NCBI RefSeq assembly: GCF_003390335.1
Contig: NZ_QUOU01000001.1
Span: 1,240,001 to 1,304,000, forward strand
From: Thalassotalea euphylliae
GTDB taxonomy: Bacteria; Pseudomonadota; Gammaproteobacteria; Enterobacterales; Alteromonadaceae
Direction of reading: 5' to 3'
DNA length: 64,000 nt
Below the pieces are notes generated by a model, which saw only the letters and a program-made list of their open reading frames with translations, was not told the origin of the DNA and made no database searches. Shown here in pieces: positions 41,508 through 50,396 of the stretch. Each line of letters opens with the position of its first letter. Within the stretch, counting starts at the first letter, position 1. A program made the position numbers and the translations under genes.

Positions 41508-42572
41508 ATGAAAAAAGTTGTCGTTGTTGGAACTGCCCCCGGTGTTGGCAAGGGGGGGATATCGTCTGCTTTGGTTGGCTATATCAAAGGGCTTGAAGAG
41601 AATCAAGTCCCCTATGAATTTATTGAGTCGCATAACAGCGAAAAGAACATTTTGTTGTTATGGTGGGTAGCATTTTGGCGTGTTGCATTACTGTCTATTC
41701 GTTATCGAAGAGATGCGGTATTCTGGTTTCACGGCGCACAGTGGCTGTCGACCTTGAGGAAGTCTACACTTGCTGTTATTCCCCGATTATTCGGCTCAAC
41801 AACTTTGTTTCATGTGCATTCGCCAGCATTTCACGATTACCTGTCAAAAGGAAAGCTCAATAGTTTAGCGACTAAGGTGAGTTTATTGCCATATTCTAAA
41901 CTTGTCGTGCTAACGCCTTGGTGGGCGTCCTTTATCAAACAATGTGGTATTAATAAGCCTACTATTGTGTCAGCAAACCCTAACGACCCTGTTTATTGCC
42001 AGCAAGCAGCATCTTTTGTTCAGAACGAAGAGAACATTAAGGGTAAAAACGATCTGATCACTATCATTTCAATGGCTCGATTGGTTGAGGGGAAGGGGGT
42101 TGATTTGGTGATTAAGGCCATGTCTCAACTTCCTGAACGCGTTAGATTGGTGATCGCTGGGGAAGGTGAACAAGCTGAAAACTATCAGTTACTTGCCCAT
42201 GAACTAGGCCTTGAAGACAGGGTGACTTTTAAAGGCTGGATATCAGGTCAACAAAAGGAAGACATGCTCAATTCAGCAGATTTGCTTTGTTTACCTTCTC
42301 GCTATGATTCATTCGGTATGGTTTTTATTGAAGCCATGGCATTCAACTTACCCGTCGTTGCTTATAACTGGGGGCCTATCGGCGATGTCGTAACCCCAGA
42401 TGTCGGCGAGTGCTGCACCGAAGCAACGAGCAGTGACGTTGCGCGTTGCATCACTAAAGTGATTGGTAATTTTGAACATTATCATGGCAATGGCCCGCGC
42501 AAAGTTATCAACTTTTATACGCCGAAAGCTGTTGTTGCCAACATAATGGATGAATTTACCGATAAAAACTAA
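41508..42572 (+). CDS. Glycosyltransferase family 4
   Basis: GT-B glycosyltransferase, 354 residues. N-terminus KKVVVVGTAPGVGKGGISSALVGYIKGL (in parts) with the glycine-rich first loop. The C-terminal donor domain has SMARLVEGKGVDLVIKAM, LVIAGEGEQAENY, FKGWISGQQKEDML and SRYDSFGMVFIEAMAFNLPVV. The start is the ATG at 41508, two bases after the preceding stop; an open frame from 41478 runs inside the upstream gene. Sugar specificity unknown. Confidence 0.87.
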   Translation: MKKVVVVGTAPGVGKGGISSALVGYIKGLEENQVPYEFIESHNSEKNILLLWWVAFWRVALLSIRYRRDAVFWFHGAQWLSTLRKSTLAVIPRLFGSTTLFHVHSPAFHDYLSKGKLNSLATKVSLLPYSKLVVLTPWWASFIKQCGINKPTIVSANPNDPVYCQQAASFVQNEENIKGKNDLITIISMARLVEGKGVDLVIKAMSQLPERVRLVIAGEGEQAENYQLLAHELGLEDRVTFKGWISGQQKEDMLNSADLLCLPSRYDSFGMVFIEAMAFNLPVVAYNWGPIGDVVTPDVGECCTEATSSDVARCITKVIGNFEHYHGNGPRKVINFYTPKAVVANIMDEFTDKN

Positions 42573-42619
42573 ATACCGCCTTGGATAGAAACTTTCTTTG
42601 CTGGCAATACGCTAATTGA

Positions 42620-42648
42620 TCGACACAATAACGTGGTTTATATATAAT
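42620..42648 (+). promoter_or_regulatory. Candidate sigma-70 promoter of the Wzz-like gene
   Basis: TCGACA (42620-42625), 17-bp spacer and TATAAT (42643-42648) lie in the 115-bp gap before the Wzz-like gene. A start near 42655 would leave a leader of about 33 nt. It suggests that the second half of the locus has its own promoter. Confidence 0.55.
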
Positions 42649-42687
42649 TTTGCGCTTTTGATGGGCGTTAACACTCAGGATTAAGCT

Positions 42688-43626
42688 GTGACAACAAACC
42701 AGAATAACACAACAGTAACAGACGATTTAACATTATATGGCCTGTTCGCCTTATTTCTTCGCAATTGGCTGATACTCACTGTATCCGGCTTTTCTTTCGC
42801 TATTCTTGCACTTGTTTGGTCGTTAGGACAACCCAATATTTATACCGCCAAAACGCTGTTGATGCCTGCTGGTGATGACAGTGGTGGCTTAGGTGGGCTA
42901 GCGGGAAGCCTTGGCGGATTGGCTGCGGTTGCAGGAGTGAGTTTACCTGAAGGTAAAACAGACAATACTAAGCTGGCGTTAGAGCTGATTGAAACACAAG
43001 TGTTTCTTGGTGAGTTTATTGAAGAAAATGATCTTGTTTTGCCAATTATGGCAGCCGAGGGTTGGGATGAGGCAAGTAACAAGCTAATTATCGATCCTGA
43101 AAAATATGATGAAGCGACTTCAACTTGGGTGAGAAAACCGAAAGCGCCTCGCAAAGTCATACCAAGTACTCAGGAAACATATGAAGAGCTGAAAAAGCTA
43201 ATTTCTGTTGAGCAAGATCCAAAATCTAAATTTGTTACCATTAGTGTTGACTTTTACTCGCCATATCTCGCTGCAAAATGGGTGGATGGGCTCGTTGAGA
43301 AACTTAACGAAAGTATTCGTTTGAGAGATAAGCAAGAAGCGACAGAGAGTATTACATACTTAGAAAAGTTATCGCAAGACTCTAATGTTCAGGGCTTGAG
43401 AAGCACGTTTTCTAGTCTGATGGAAGAGCAAATAAAGTCTCGAATGCTTGCCGAGGTGCGCAAAGATTACGTCTTTAAAATCGTAGACCCTGCGGTTGTT
43501 CCAGAATTAAAGTCTAAGCCCAAACGCTCGATTATTGTGGTTGTAGCAGGCTTTATAGGCGGCATTATCGGTATTATTATTGTGCTGTTTCGTTCCGGCC
43601 GCAAAGCTTACCTTGCTTCCAATTAG
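42688..43626 (+). CDS. Chain-length determinant protein, Wzz-like
   Basis: 312 residues with two membrane helices, one near 28-48 (NWLILTVSGFSFAILALVWS) and one at the C-terminus (RSIIVVVAGFIGGIIGIIIV), enclosing a periplasmic domain. A proline-rich segment before the second helix (VPELKSKPKRS) matches the Wzz signature. A Gly/Leu-rich insertion (GGLGGLAGSLGGLAAVAG, about 67-84) is unusual. There is no C-terminal tyrosine-kinase domain, so this is a Wzz rather than a Wzc type. Start is GTG. Confidence 0.87.
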   Translation: MTTNQNNTTVTDDLTLYGLFALFLRNWLILTVSGFSFAILALVWSLGQPNIYTAKTLLMPAGDDSGGLGGLAGSLGGLAAVAGVSLPEGKTDNTKLALELIETQVFLGEFIEENDLVLPIMAAEGWDEASNKLIIDPEKYDEATSTWVRKPKAPRKVIPSTQETYEELKKLISVEQDPKSKFVTISVDFYSPYLAAKWVDGLVEKLNESIRLRDKQEATESITYLEKLSQDSNVQGLRSTFSSLMEEQIKSRMLAEVRKDYVFKIVDPAVVPELKSKPKRSIIVVVAGFIGGIIGIIIVLFRSGRKAYLASN

Positions 43627-43641
43627 TTGTAGAACTAATCA

Positions 43642-44946
43642 ATGGTCGCAACCAGCAATTCGTTGCCATATCGTAGCGCCTATCCAAAGGCGAGTTTTGC
43701 GCTATTCCAGCTAACATTCTTAATGTTTGGCCTGTCATTGTTAGTTGATGCAATTAATGGCTTTTTTCTATCGGGATTGGGAGTCGATACCAAGCTTTCG
43801 GCGATGTTTAAAATTTTGCTTATTGGTATGATGCTGTACCAATTAGGCAGTATCTCACGCAAAGCGCTAGCTTGGTCTTTAATCACCTTTCTGCTGTTTT
43901 TAGCGGGGCCGTTGTTTACATTTATCGAAACTTTAAGCGTAGCTGGCTTTTTCGATGACTTTACTTCCGCGCTGCGAATTCTTACCACTATGCTGGCGTT
44001 TATCTATATCTGCTACTGCGCCGAAAAATACCCTGAACAGATAGATAAGTATGGTAAATACGCGCTGGTTTTCGCTTTTTTAGTGCTCATCGGTAATATA
44101 GTTTTAGGTGTACTCGGCTTTGGCTTTTCGAGCTATGGTAACGCCAAGCAAGGCGAAGAGGATGCGATTGGTATCAAAGGCTTTTTTTATGCGGGTAATG
44201 AGGTAAGTGGCGTTTTCGTTGTGTTATATGGCGTAATATTACACCTCTTGTGGCAGAAAAAAGGTAAATTGCTTTATCTGTTTTTTAGCTTGATTACACT
44301 TTTATCTGGGTTACTTATCGCGACTAAAGCCGCAATGATGGCCGCCGCGCTATTGGTCTTTGCTATTCCCTTACTTAACGAAAGGCACCGCATATTGAAT
44401 CTTACCCCGCTCAAATTAAAGTTAATTGCCCCTATTGCCCTTGTCGGGGGAACATTAGCAATTGTGTTAATTCCTATATTTGAGTCCACAGGTTTACTAG
44501 ACCGGTTTATTTGGTTTTATGAGAAGAAAGGGGTTATTGGCATCATTCTATCTGGCAGAGATGAATTCATTATTAACATGATGAGGGTATTTGAACACTA
44601 TGCCATTATATCCGACGTTATTTTCGGAATTAGTAAAACGGGTTTAGGCAAGCTGACGAAAAATGCAATGGAGATAGACCCCATTGATATGTTTCTGTGG
44701 CACGGGCTTATCGGTTTGACTTTTTTCATGGTGATATCTGTACTCTTTTTGCGAATATCCTATTTAGCAACTCGACAGGTTGACAGTATGTGGGGACCAG
44801 CCGCGTTGATCATTAATATTGTGCTTATTGGCATATCTTTCATTGCTGGTCACATATTTACCTCTGGTATGCTTGCACCATTATTCGCGTTAATTAACGG
44901 CTTGGCTTACATGGACTTAATTAGGGCTCGCCAACGTGTTGCATAA
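43642..44946 (+). CDS. O-antigen polymerase/ligase-like membrane protein (Wzy-like)
   Basis: 434 residues with about 11-12 hydrophobic segments and one larger extracytoplasmic loop in the second half (about 285-350, containing GLLDRFIWFYEKKGVIGII and ISGRDEF-like ILSGRDEFIINMM). The layout matches Wzy polymerases and WaaL ligases. Its place next to Wzz-like and Wzx-like genes favours a polymerase. Sequence alone cannot separate polymerase from ligase. The stop codon overlaps the start of the second flippase gene. Confidence 0.75.
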   Translation: MVATSNSLPYRSAYPKASFALFQLTFLMFGLSLLVDAINGFFLSGLGVDTKLSAMFKILLIGMMLYQLGSISRKALAWSLITFLLFLAGPLFTFIETLSVAGFFDDFTSALRILTTMLAFIYICYCAEKYPEQIDKYGKYALVFAFLVLIGNIVLGVLGFGFSSYGNAKQGEEDAIGIKGFFYAGNEVSGVFVVLYGVILHLLWQKKGKLLYLFFSLITLLSGLLIATKAAMMAAALLVFAIPLLNERHRILNLTPLKLKLIAPIALVGGTLAIVLIPIFESTGLLDRFIWFYEKKGVIGIILSGRDEFIINMMRVFEHYAIISDVIFGISKTGLGKLTKNAMEIDPIDMFLWHGLIGLTFFMVISVLFLRISYLATRQVDSMWGPAALIINIVLIGISFIAGHIFTSGMLAPLFALINGLAYMDLIRARQRVA

Positions 44947-46174
44947 ACTTAGCAAGGAAAAGCTAAACCTAGCGATATATATGTTTACTGATATGCTGGC
45001 TAAGGGAATTCCCTTTCTGCTGCTGCCTGTGTATACGATTTACTTAAAACCAGAGCAATTTGGCAACATTGCAATATTTAATGTGATCGTCGAAATTGCA
45101 ATCATCTTTGTGGTTTTTGGTGCCAATTCATTTTATCGAGTAGAGTACTTTAAGCCAGAGCGTGCGAGTAATTTGCTCGCAAGTCTCTTTAAAAACCTCA
45201 TTATTACCTTCCCGGCCGCTTTATTACTTACCGGTATTTTTATTGCCATTGATATTAACCCAGGTAGCCAAAGTGACCATTGGTTATTTAGTGCTGTGCT
45301 TATTGCCCTAATGCAAAGTATTGTTTTACTGGTCATTGCCGAATACCAATGCCAAGGAAAAGCGTTGTGGGTTGGGGCGTTAAATTTAACCTCTGCAACG
45401 GTAACTGCGATTGTAACTGTGTTGCTGCTAAATTTAGATTTTGCAGAAGAGTCAAGATATTGGGGGTTCTTCATTGGCGCTATTAGCACGGCATTGCTGT
45501 CTTTGTTACTGATCAGATACCAACACAGCAGTTTAAATGTATTGCAGTCACACTTTTCAAAACCTGCGCTGAGCTTTGGGCTTGGTATATTGCCGCATGC
45601 ATTAAGCTGGTGGGCGCGAACGGGTATGGATAGATTCTTAATCGCTAAATTTGTCTCGGTCTACCAAGTTGGCTTGTACTCCGTCGCCGCGCAAATTAGC
45701 TTAATTATTATTGTATTTGCGAATGCGGCAAACCAAGCATTTACCCCTAAGTTAATGCAAATGCTAGCGGTTAAGCACTATAAAGAAAGTTTTGCTTTAT
45801 GCATTAAGATTATCGCCATATACCTGTTAATTAGTATTGCGGTAGTGGTGGCAGGAAACTTTATTTTTGACTGGTTTATTAATGAAAAATACCGACAAGC
45901 GGCTGATTTACTGCCTTACATGTGTCTAATTGCGCTATGCCAAGCAACCGTCACTTTACTAAGTAATTTCCTTTATTTCTTCAAGCACGTGAAAGCCCTG
46001 TCGATGATCACTTCATTAACCTCTTTGTTACACGTTGGTTTAGCTTATTTCTTGGTTCAGACATACAGCGTCAAGGGAGTGATCGTGTCTTCAATTGTCA
46101 CTTATTTAATATCCGCTGTTATCATATTTTGTTTTGCTTGGCGTTTGCTCAAAAAAGAGTTGGAGAATAGTTAA
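44936..46174 (+). CDS. Polysaccharide flippase, Wzx/MATE-like (second)
   Basis: 412 residues, about 12 membrane segments, MOP-superfamily flippase. The N-terminus reads YMFTDMLAKGIPFLLLPVYT and then YLKPEQFGNIAIFNVIVEI, typical of O-antigen Wzx proteins. It overlaps the Wzy-like gene by 11 bp and the next gene by one base. The start is GTG at 44936 or TTG at 44939. It differs from the other flippase at 37222 along its whole length by eye. Confidence 0.85.
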   Translation: MLHKLSKEKLNLAIYMFTDMLAKGIPFLLLPVYTIYLKPEQFGNIAIFNVIVEIAIIFVVFGANSFYRVEYFKPERASNLLASLFKNLIITFPAALLLTGIFIAIDINPGSQSDHWLFSAVLIALMQSIVLLVIAEYQCQGKALWVGALNLTSATVTAIVTVLLLNLDFAEESRYWGFFIGAISTALLSLLLIRYQHSSLNVLQSHFSKPALSFGLGILPHALSWWARTGMDRFLIAKFVSVYQVGLYSVAAQISLIIIVFANAANQAFTPKLMQMLAVKHYKESFALCIKIIAIYLLISIAVVVAGNFIFDWFINEKYRQAADLLPYMCLIALCQATVTLLSNFLYFFKHVKALSMITSLTSLLHVGLAYFLVQTYSVKGVIVSSIVTYLISAVIIFCFAWRLLKKELENS

Positions 46175-46980
46175 TGCCCAAAGTAAGTTTAGTTACTCGC
46201 TTGTATACTGCCATTGTCAGACGTATGGGCGAGGTTGTTCATCAATTGAGAGATAATTACTACCGGAAGAAAAACTCTGGTAAGCCAAGATTACTGGTGT
46301 TTACAGACTCTCGTGGGTACGAAGTGGTCAAGCCTTGGAATAGAAAGAGTGCTTACGCTTCCTATGTTGGAAAATTATGTAAAGAGTACCATGTAGAGCA
46401 TGTTATTTGCCCTGAATTTAGCACTACCGTTATCGATTTTTTATATGAGTATCAGTCTAGAGTCGCAGCGGGAAAAAAATATGATGCAGTTATCGCACAT
46501 GTTGGTGTAGTGGACTATTCGCCACGCCCTGTTTCTATGTTAAATGATATGATGGCTGTAAAAGGTCATAAAATTAATACGCTATTTCCTGAGCGTGAAT
46601 TTGATTTTAAAACTTATCATGCAGCCCATTTTGCCGAGCTGTACTATGGAAAACCGGTGAAAAACTTTTACTCACAAGCGTTTTTGCAAGAGCAGGTTAT
46701 TCCTAAATTACAAGCGATTGAGCCGCTTATTATGGTTGGCTGTAGTCCTGTGCTCACCAGTTGGCATGGGAACTATTGGCGAGATAGGCCCCAAAATATG
46801 GATATGATTCTCGACTACTCAGCAGTTTGTCGTGATAACTTGGCTAATTTTATCGATTATTCTGCTTGGGACGAGCAAACCGTCAAGCAAAATACAATTG
46901 ATAATATCCATTTAAGCAATAAAGGTTTTGATGAAACCTATTCGCAGATAAAAACGAAGTTAGCAAAGCTTGGTTTGTAA
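46174..46980 (+). CDS. SGNH-hydrolase-like protein of the polysaccharide operon
   Basis: 268 residues without a signal peptide. Elements of the SGNH fold are readable: LLVFTDSRGYE (block I, Ser in DSRG, about 44), VIAHVGVVDYSP (block III position, but Gly-x-Asn changed to Gly-Val-Val-Asp) and IDNIHLSNKG (block V with Asp-x-x-His, near 248). The role may be deacylation or acyl transfer on the glycan intermediate. Cytoplasmic location is suggested by the lack of a signal. The start overlaps the preceding flippase stop by one base. Function inferred from fold motifs only. Confidence 0.6.
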   Translation: MPKVSLVTRLYTAIVRRMGEVVHQLRDNYYRKKNSGKPRLLVFTDSRGYEVVKPWNRKSAYASYVGKLCKEYHVEHVICPEFSTTVIDFLYEYQSRVAAGKKYDAVIAHVGVVDYSPRPVSMLNDMMAVKGHKINTLFPEREFDFKTYHAAHFAELYYGKPVKNFYSQAFLQEQVIPKLQAIEPLIMVGCSPVLTSWHGNYWRDRPQNMDMILDYSAVCRDNLANFIDYSAWDEQTVKQNTIDNIHLSNKGFDETYSQIKTKLAKLGL

Positions 46981-47000
46981 TTGGTTATAAAGGTGTTGTT

Positions 47001-48179
47001 GTGTTGAATCAGCTAACTAAGTTTTTTATTGCGTTTATTACCTTATTTATCCCAGTCAAGCGTGGCCTCTTTCTTTATGGCTCTTGGTTCGGTAATAAGT
47101 ACGGTGATAACTCCAGATATTTTTTTGAGCACGTATCGAGAGAGCATCCAGAAATTGAAAGCATCTGGATAACAAAGAATCAAGGTGTATTAGAGCAAAT
47201 AAACAACCAAACTGGATTGAAAGCCGTTGAGCAAGGTTCTTTTAAGTCACTTTGGCTTCACCTGCGCGCTCAGGCTGTGTTTTGCAATACTTCTCAAGAG
47301 AGTGACTTGTGGGGGCTAGTACTTAACCGCTCTACAGTCGTGTTTAATCTATGGCACGGCACACCAATAAAGAAGATTGGCTTGGATGCATTAGACAGTA
47401 ATATTTCAAAAGAAAAGCTTGGGGTGAGTTCGCGCACTACACTAAAAGCACTCTTGCCAAAATCTATTTTTTTAAGAATGAAGCGCTTTGCTAATAAAGA
47501 AACCTATTTCTTAGCCAGCTCTGAGGCTGTCTCAACTATTTTGCAATCAGCAATGGGCATAGACAAAGAGCACGTTATTATTGGTGGTTATCCTAAGCTT
47601 GATCACTTGATTAAAGCGCCGACATCACTCAGTAGTGGCAAGATACTATATGCACCAACGTACCGTGGTGAATATAACAGTGAAAATGACTTACTCAGCG
47701 AATTTGGTTTTGACCCAGTAAAAGTGAATAGCTGGTTATCTGAGCATGACAAAACACTGACCATTCGCTTGCATCCAGCCAATGCGCTGCCACAAGAAAA
47801 GTTAGTTGAGCTTAAAAACTTTCCCAAAATTATCGTTGGGGATAATCGCGACCTTTATGAAAGCTTAAAAGATTATGAGTTAGTCGTAACTGATTTTTCT
47901 AGCCTATATTATGACTGCTTGGCGATAAATGTACCTGTGTTACTTGCTCCTTTTGGTTTGGAAAGTTATGAAAAGAATGATCGGCCTTTGTATTTCTCGC
48001 CAAGCGAGTTATATCCGTACCCTCTCGCTAATGACTGGCCTCAATTAATAACCGAACTTGCTGAATTATTGGAACAAGGCAAAGATCTCAGCGATATAAA
48101 GCGCAAGTTTTATTTGGACTCCAAGGGCAACTCTTCCAGGGAGCTAATGAAAACCATTAACGGTATCTTATTAGGGTAA
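47001..48179 (+). CDS. CDP-glycerol glycerophosphotransferase, TagB/TagF-like
   Basis: Peripheral membrane enzyme transferring glycerol phosphate from CDP-glycerol to a lipid-linked sugar. 392 residues with the family hallmarks FNLWHGTPIKKIG (about 117-129), LYAPTYRGE (about 214-222), LTIRLHPANA (about 254) and VVTDFSSLYYDCLAINVPVL (in parts, about 294-313). The size is close to TagB, a single-addition primase, and shorter than polymerase TagF. The start is GTG at 47001. The donor would come from the TagD-like enzyme encoded at 39439. Confidence 0.87.
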   Translation: MLNQLTKFFIAFITLFIPVKRGLFLYGSWFGNKYGDNSRYFFEHVSREHPEIESIWITKNQGVLEQINNQTGLKAVEQGSFKSLWLHLRAQAVFCNTSQESDLWGLVLNRSTVVFNLWHGTPIKKIGLDALDSNISKEKLGVSSRTTLKALLPKSIFLRMKRFANKETYFLASSEAVSTILQSAMGIDKEHVIIGGYPKLDHLIKAPTSLSSGKILYAPTYRGEYNSENDLLSEFGFDPVKVNSWLSEHDKTLTIRLHPANALPQEKLVELKNFPKIIVGDNRDLYESLKDYELVVTDFSSLYYDCLAINVPVLLAPFGLESYEKNDRPLYFSPSELYPYPLANDWPQLITELAELLEQGKDLSDIKRKFYLDSKGNSSRELMKTINGILLG

Positions 48180-48288
48180 ATACAAGTTTATTCAGGCTAC
48201 TTTTGCACGTAGAATCAAAGCCATTGGTTTGCAAAATTGGCCAACATCAAAACACAAATCGTTTCAGTTAAAAATCAAGGACGCTTTT

Positions 48289-49842
48289 ATGAAAAGAGTT
48301 ATTTTCATTTTATTTATGTCTGCTTTTGCTGCTCACAGTGAAAGCTTTAGCGAGTACTGCCAATATAATAATGGCGAGCAAGACTGCTCGGTAGAGTTTG
48401 TCAGGGCTCTTCAAGATATAGCTGGCACAGGTCGACCGCTGCTGTTTGAAGCAAATAACACTTACAGACTCGATTCCGTTGATACCAGTCAAATGAACTT
48501 GAGTGGTATCAAGTTGCAGGGGATTGCTAATCAAGCAAGCAAGCCCGTTATATTAACCGATAGGTTATACCTTACAAACATTAGTGACTTAGCCATAAAT
48601 AACCTCCAGATATCAGGTATCCACAATGATATCGGGGATGTTCAGCAAGATTCTGCGTTGGTGCTACTTGGCGCTAAGAAGGATTCCCCTGAGGCGCTCA
48701 ATATTACAGTACAAAACATGCATTTTGAAAATGCAGCAGATACATTATTGATTGTATGGAATACCAAAAACTTGAATATTTCCAATAATGTATTTAAAAG
48801 AGCTGGGCTGGCAATGAGGATTGACGAAACACCGAGCGACCCAGACGATGAACGTCCTAGAGGAAATGCCGCAGTATTTTCAGGCATAACCGGCGCTACA
48901 ATCACCTTTAATGAAATATATGAAATAAAGAAAACAGGCCTTTTTTTTGGCGGGGTAAATCGCAACGTATATATATTAAATAATTACATTGATTTGCTCA
49001 ATTACGAAAAGCCAACCAAGCGCTATGGCCTCAAAGGTGGCGCTGGCATATATATTGGCAATTCACCGACATTTTATAATATGTTAATTCAAGGAAATCG
49101 AATCATTAACTATCGCATGAACGCCGTGAGAATGAATGGTGACGGTGTGATTGTTAAAAAAAATTATTTCAATGTATTGGGTGATTGTGCTGATACCAGC
49201 ATTGATTCTGGAGTTGGTGATGCAGATACGGGAATTGCGGTGAAAGCCCACTATCTAACTAACTCAGAGATAAGTGAAAATTGCTTTCAAAATACCTACA
49301 CAGGTGTCGCATTGGAAAGTTGGGACACGATTAAAAACGTAAAAATATCAAAAAACCTGATGAACGGTATTAGTAGTGGCGTGTTTGTAACTTATAAATA
49401 TGGTGGTAGTTATTCAGATATTTCAATTGTAAGAAATACCTTCTACGATGCGCTTGAATGGGGCATTGCTTTTTTCTCTGAGTCGCCAAGTTTCGGTAAC
49501 TCCATTGTCAGCAATACCTTTGTTAACAATGATGGTGCTCAGCAAAAACCTCTTATCTCACTAAGACGCCAATCGGGATTTTACTTTGATAACAACTGGA
49601 TAATGGCTAAAGCAAGATCTCAAAACTGGAATTTTGTGACCTTACGAGAGGTTAGTAATTCAGTATTTCAAAATAGCGTATTTAAAAGTTACGACGGTAC
49701 AGATCGAAGCTTTGGTGGTTTTACTATTTATGATAAAAAGTCTACGAATAATTTTTTCAAAAATATATCTTTTGATGGCCTTTACCCTGGCTATATAGAT
49801 AATGGCACAGAAAACAAATTTATTGATATCACCTATCAATAA
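48289..49842 (+). CDS. Secreted right-handed beta-helix protein
   Basis: 517 residues with a Sec signal peptide (MKRVIFILFMSAFAAHS) and a parallel beta-helix core built from repeating short strands with Asn ladders (NLNISNNVFKRAG, GVIVKKNYFNVLG, SEISENCFQNTYTG, NVKISKNLMNGISS, SDISIVRNTFYDA, SIVSNTFVNN). Such folds occur in polysaccharide lyases, epimerases and adhesins, and catalytic residues cannot be assigned. The start at 48289 is chosen for AAGGA seven bases upstream and the signal peptide; the frame is open from 48229. It ends the forward operon and may modify the exported glycan in the periplasm. Confidence 0.75.
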   Translation: MKRVIFILFMSAFAAHSESFSEYCQYNNGEQDCSVEFVRALQDIAGTGRPLLFEANNTYRLDSVDTSQMNLSGIKLQGIANQASKPVILTDRLYLTNISDLAINNLQISGIHNDIGDVQQDSALVLLGAKKDSPEALNITVQNMHFENAADTLLIVWNTKNLNISNNVFKRAGLAMRIDETPSDPDDERPRGNAAVFSGITGATITFNEIYEIKKTGLFFGGVNRNVYILNNYIDLLNYEKPTKRYGLKGGAGIYIGNSPTFYNMLIQGNRIINYRMNAVRMNGDGVIVKKNYFNVLGDCADTSIDSGVGDADTGIAVKAHYLTNSEISENCFQNTYTGVALESWDTIKNVKISKNLMNGISSGVFVTYKYGGSYSDISIVRNTFYDALEWGIAFFSESPSFGNSIVSNTFVNNDGAQQKPLISLRRQSGFYFDNNWIMAKARSQNWNFVTLREVSNSVFQNSVFKSYDGTDRSFGGFTIYDKKSTNNFFKNISFDGLYPGYIDNGTENKFIDITYQ

Positions 49843-49880
49843 ATTTGAGCTGACTACACCAGCTAGAGGCAATAAAACGA

Positions 49881-50396
49881 TTATCTATATTTTATTGTCT
49901 TGGCTGGGTTACCGCCTACAACACAGTGGTTTTCGACGTTTTTAGTGACCACTGCACCTGAAGCAATAATGGCTCCGTCACCAATTTGTACCCCCGGTAA
50001 TATAATAGCCCGTTGTCCAATCCAAACATCATTTCCAATTTTAACTGGATTAGGTGCCTTATTTCCCTGAAGGCGCATTGGGGTTTCAACGCTTTGGGTT
50101 TCATGACTGACGGAAAAAATCAAAACCTCAGGAGCCATCATCACGTCATCACCAATGGATACATCATTGGCTAATTGACAATCTTTGCCGATCGAAGAGT
50201 TGTTACCGATTGATATTCCAACACCCGTGCCAAAGGTTGCCCCCTTGTTTACGTTAATTGTTTGACCAGAAGCCTTGAATATTTTCTTGCAGCAAAGCGC
50301 TCGTAATTTTCTACAAAGCATTCCTATGAAGCGAGCTTCATCTGTTGGAAGGTTTTTGGCAATGGCATAGTACAAAACCAGATATAGTGTCTTCAT
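49881..50396 (-). CDS. Hexapeptide-repeat O-acetyltransferase (CysE/LacA/WbbJ type)
   Basis: 171 residues. Left-handed beta-helix acetyltransferase with isoleucine-patch hexads (IGNNSSIGKDCQLANDVSIG, then IGNDVWIGQRAIILPGVQIG and GAIIASGAVVTKNV) and the C-terminal VVGGNPAKTIKYR signature. It probably O-acetylates a sugar of the surface polymer using acetyl-CoA. It is on the minus strand, convergent to the beta-helix gene, and its start overlaps the stop of the upstream glycosyltransferase by 4 bp, making a two-gene operon. Confidence 0.9.
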   Translation of the reverse strand: MKTLYLVLYYAIAKNLPTDEARFIGMLCRKLRALCCKKIFKASGQTINVNKGATFGTGVGISIGNNSSIGKDCQLANDVSIGDDVMMAPEVLIFSVSHETQSVETPMRLQGNKAPNPVKIGNDVWIGQRAIILPGVQIGDGAIIASGAVVTKNVENHCVVGGNPAKTIKYR

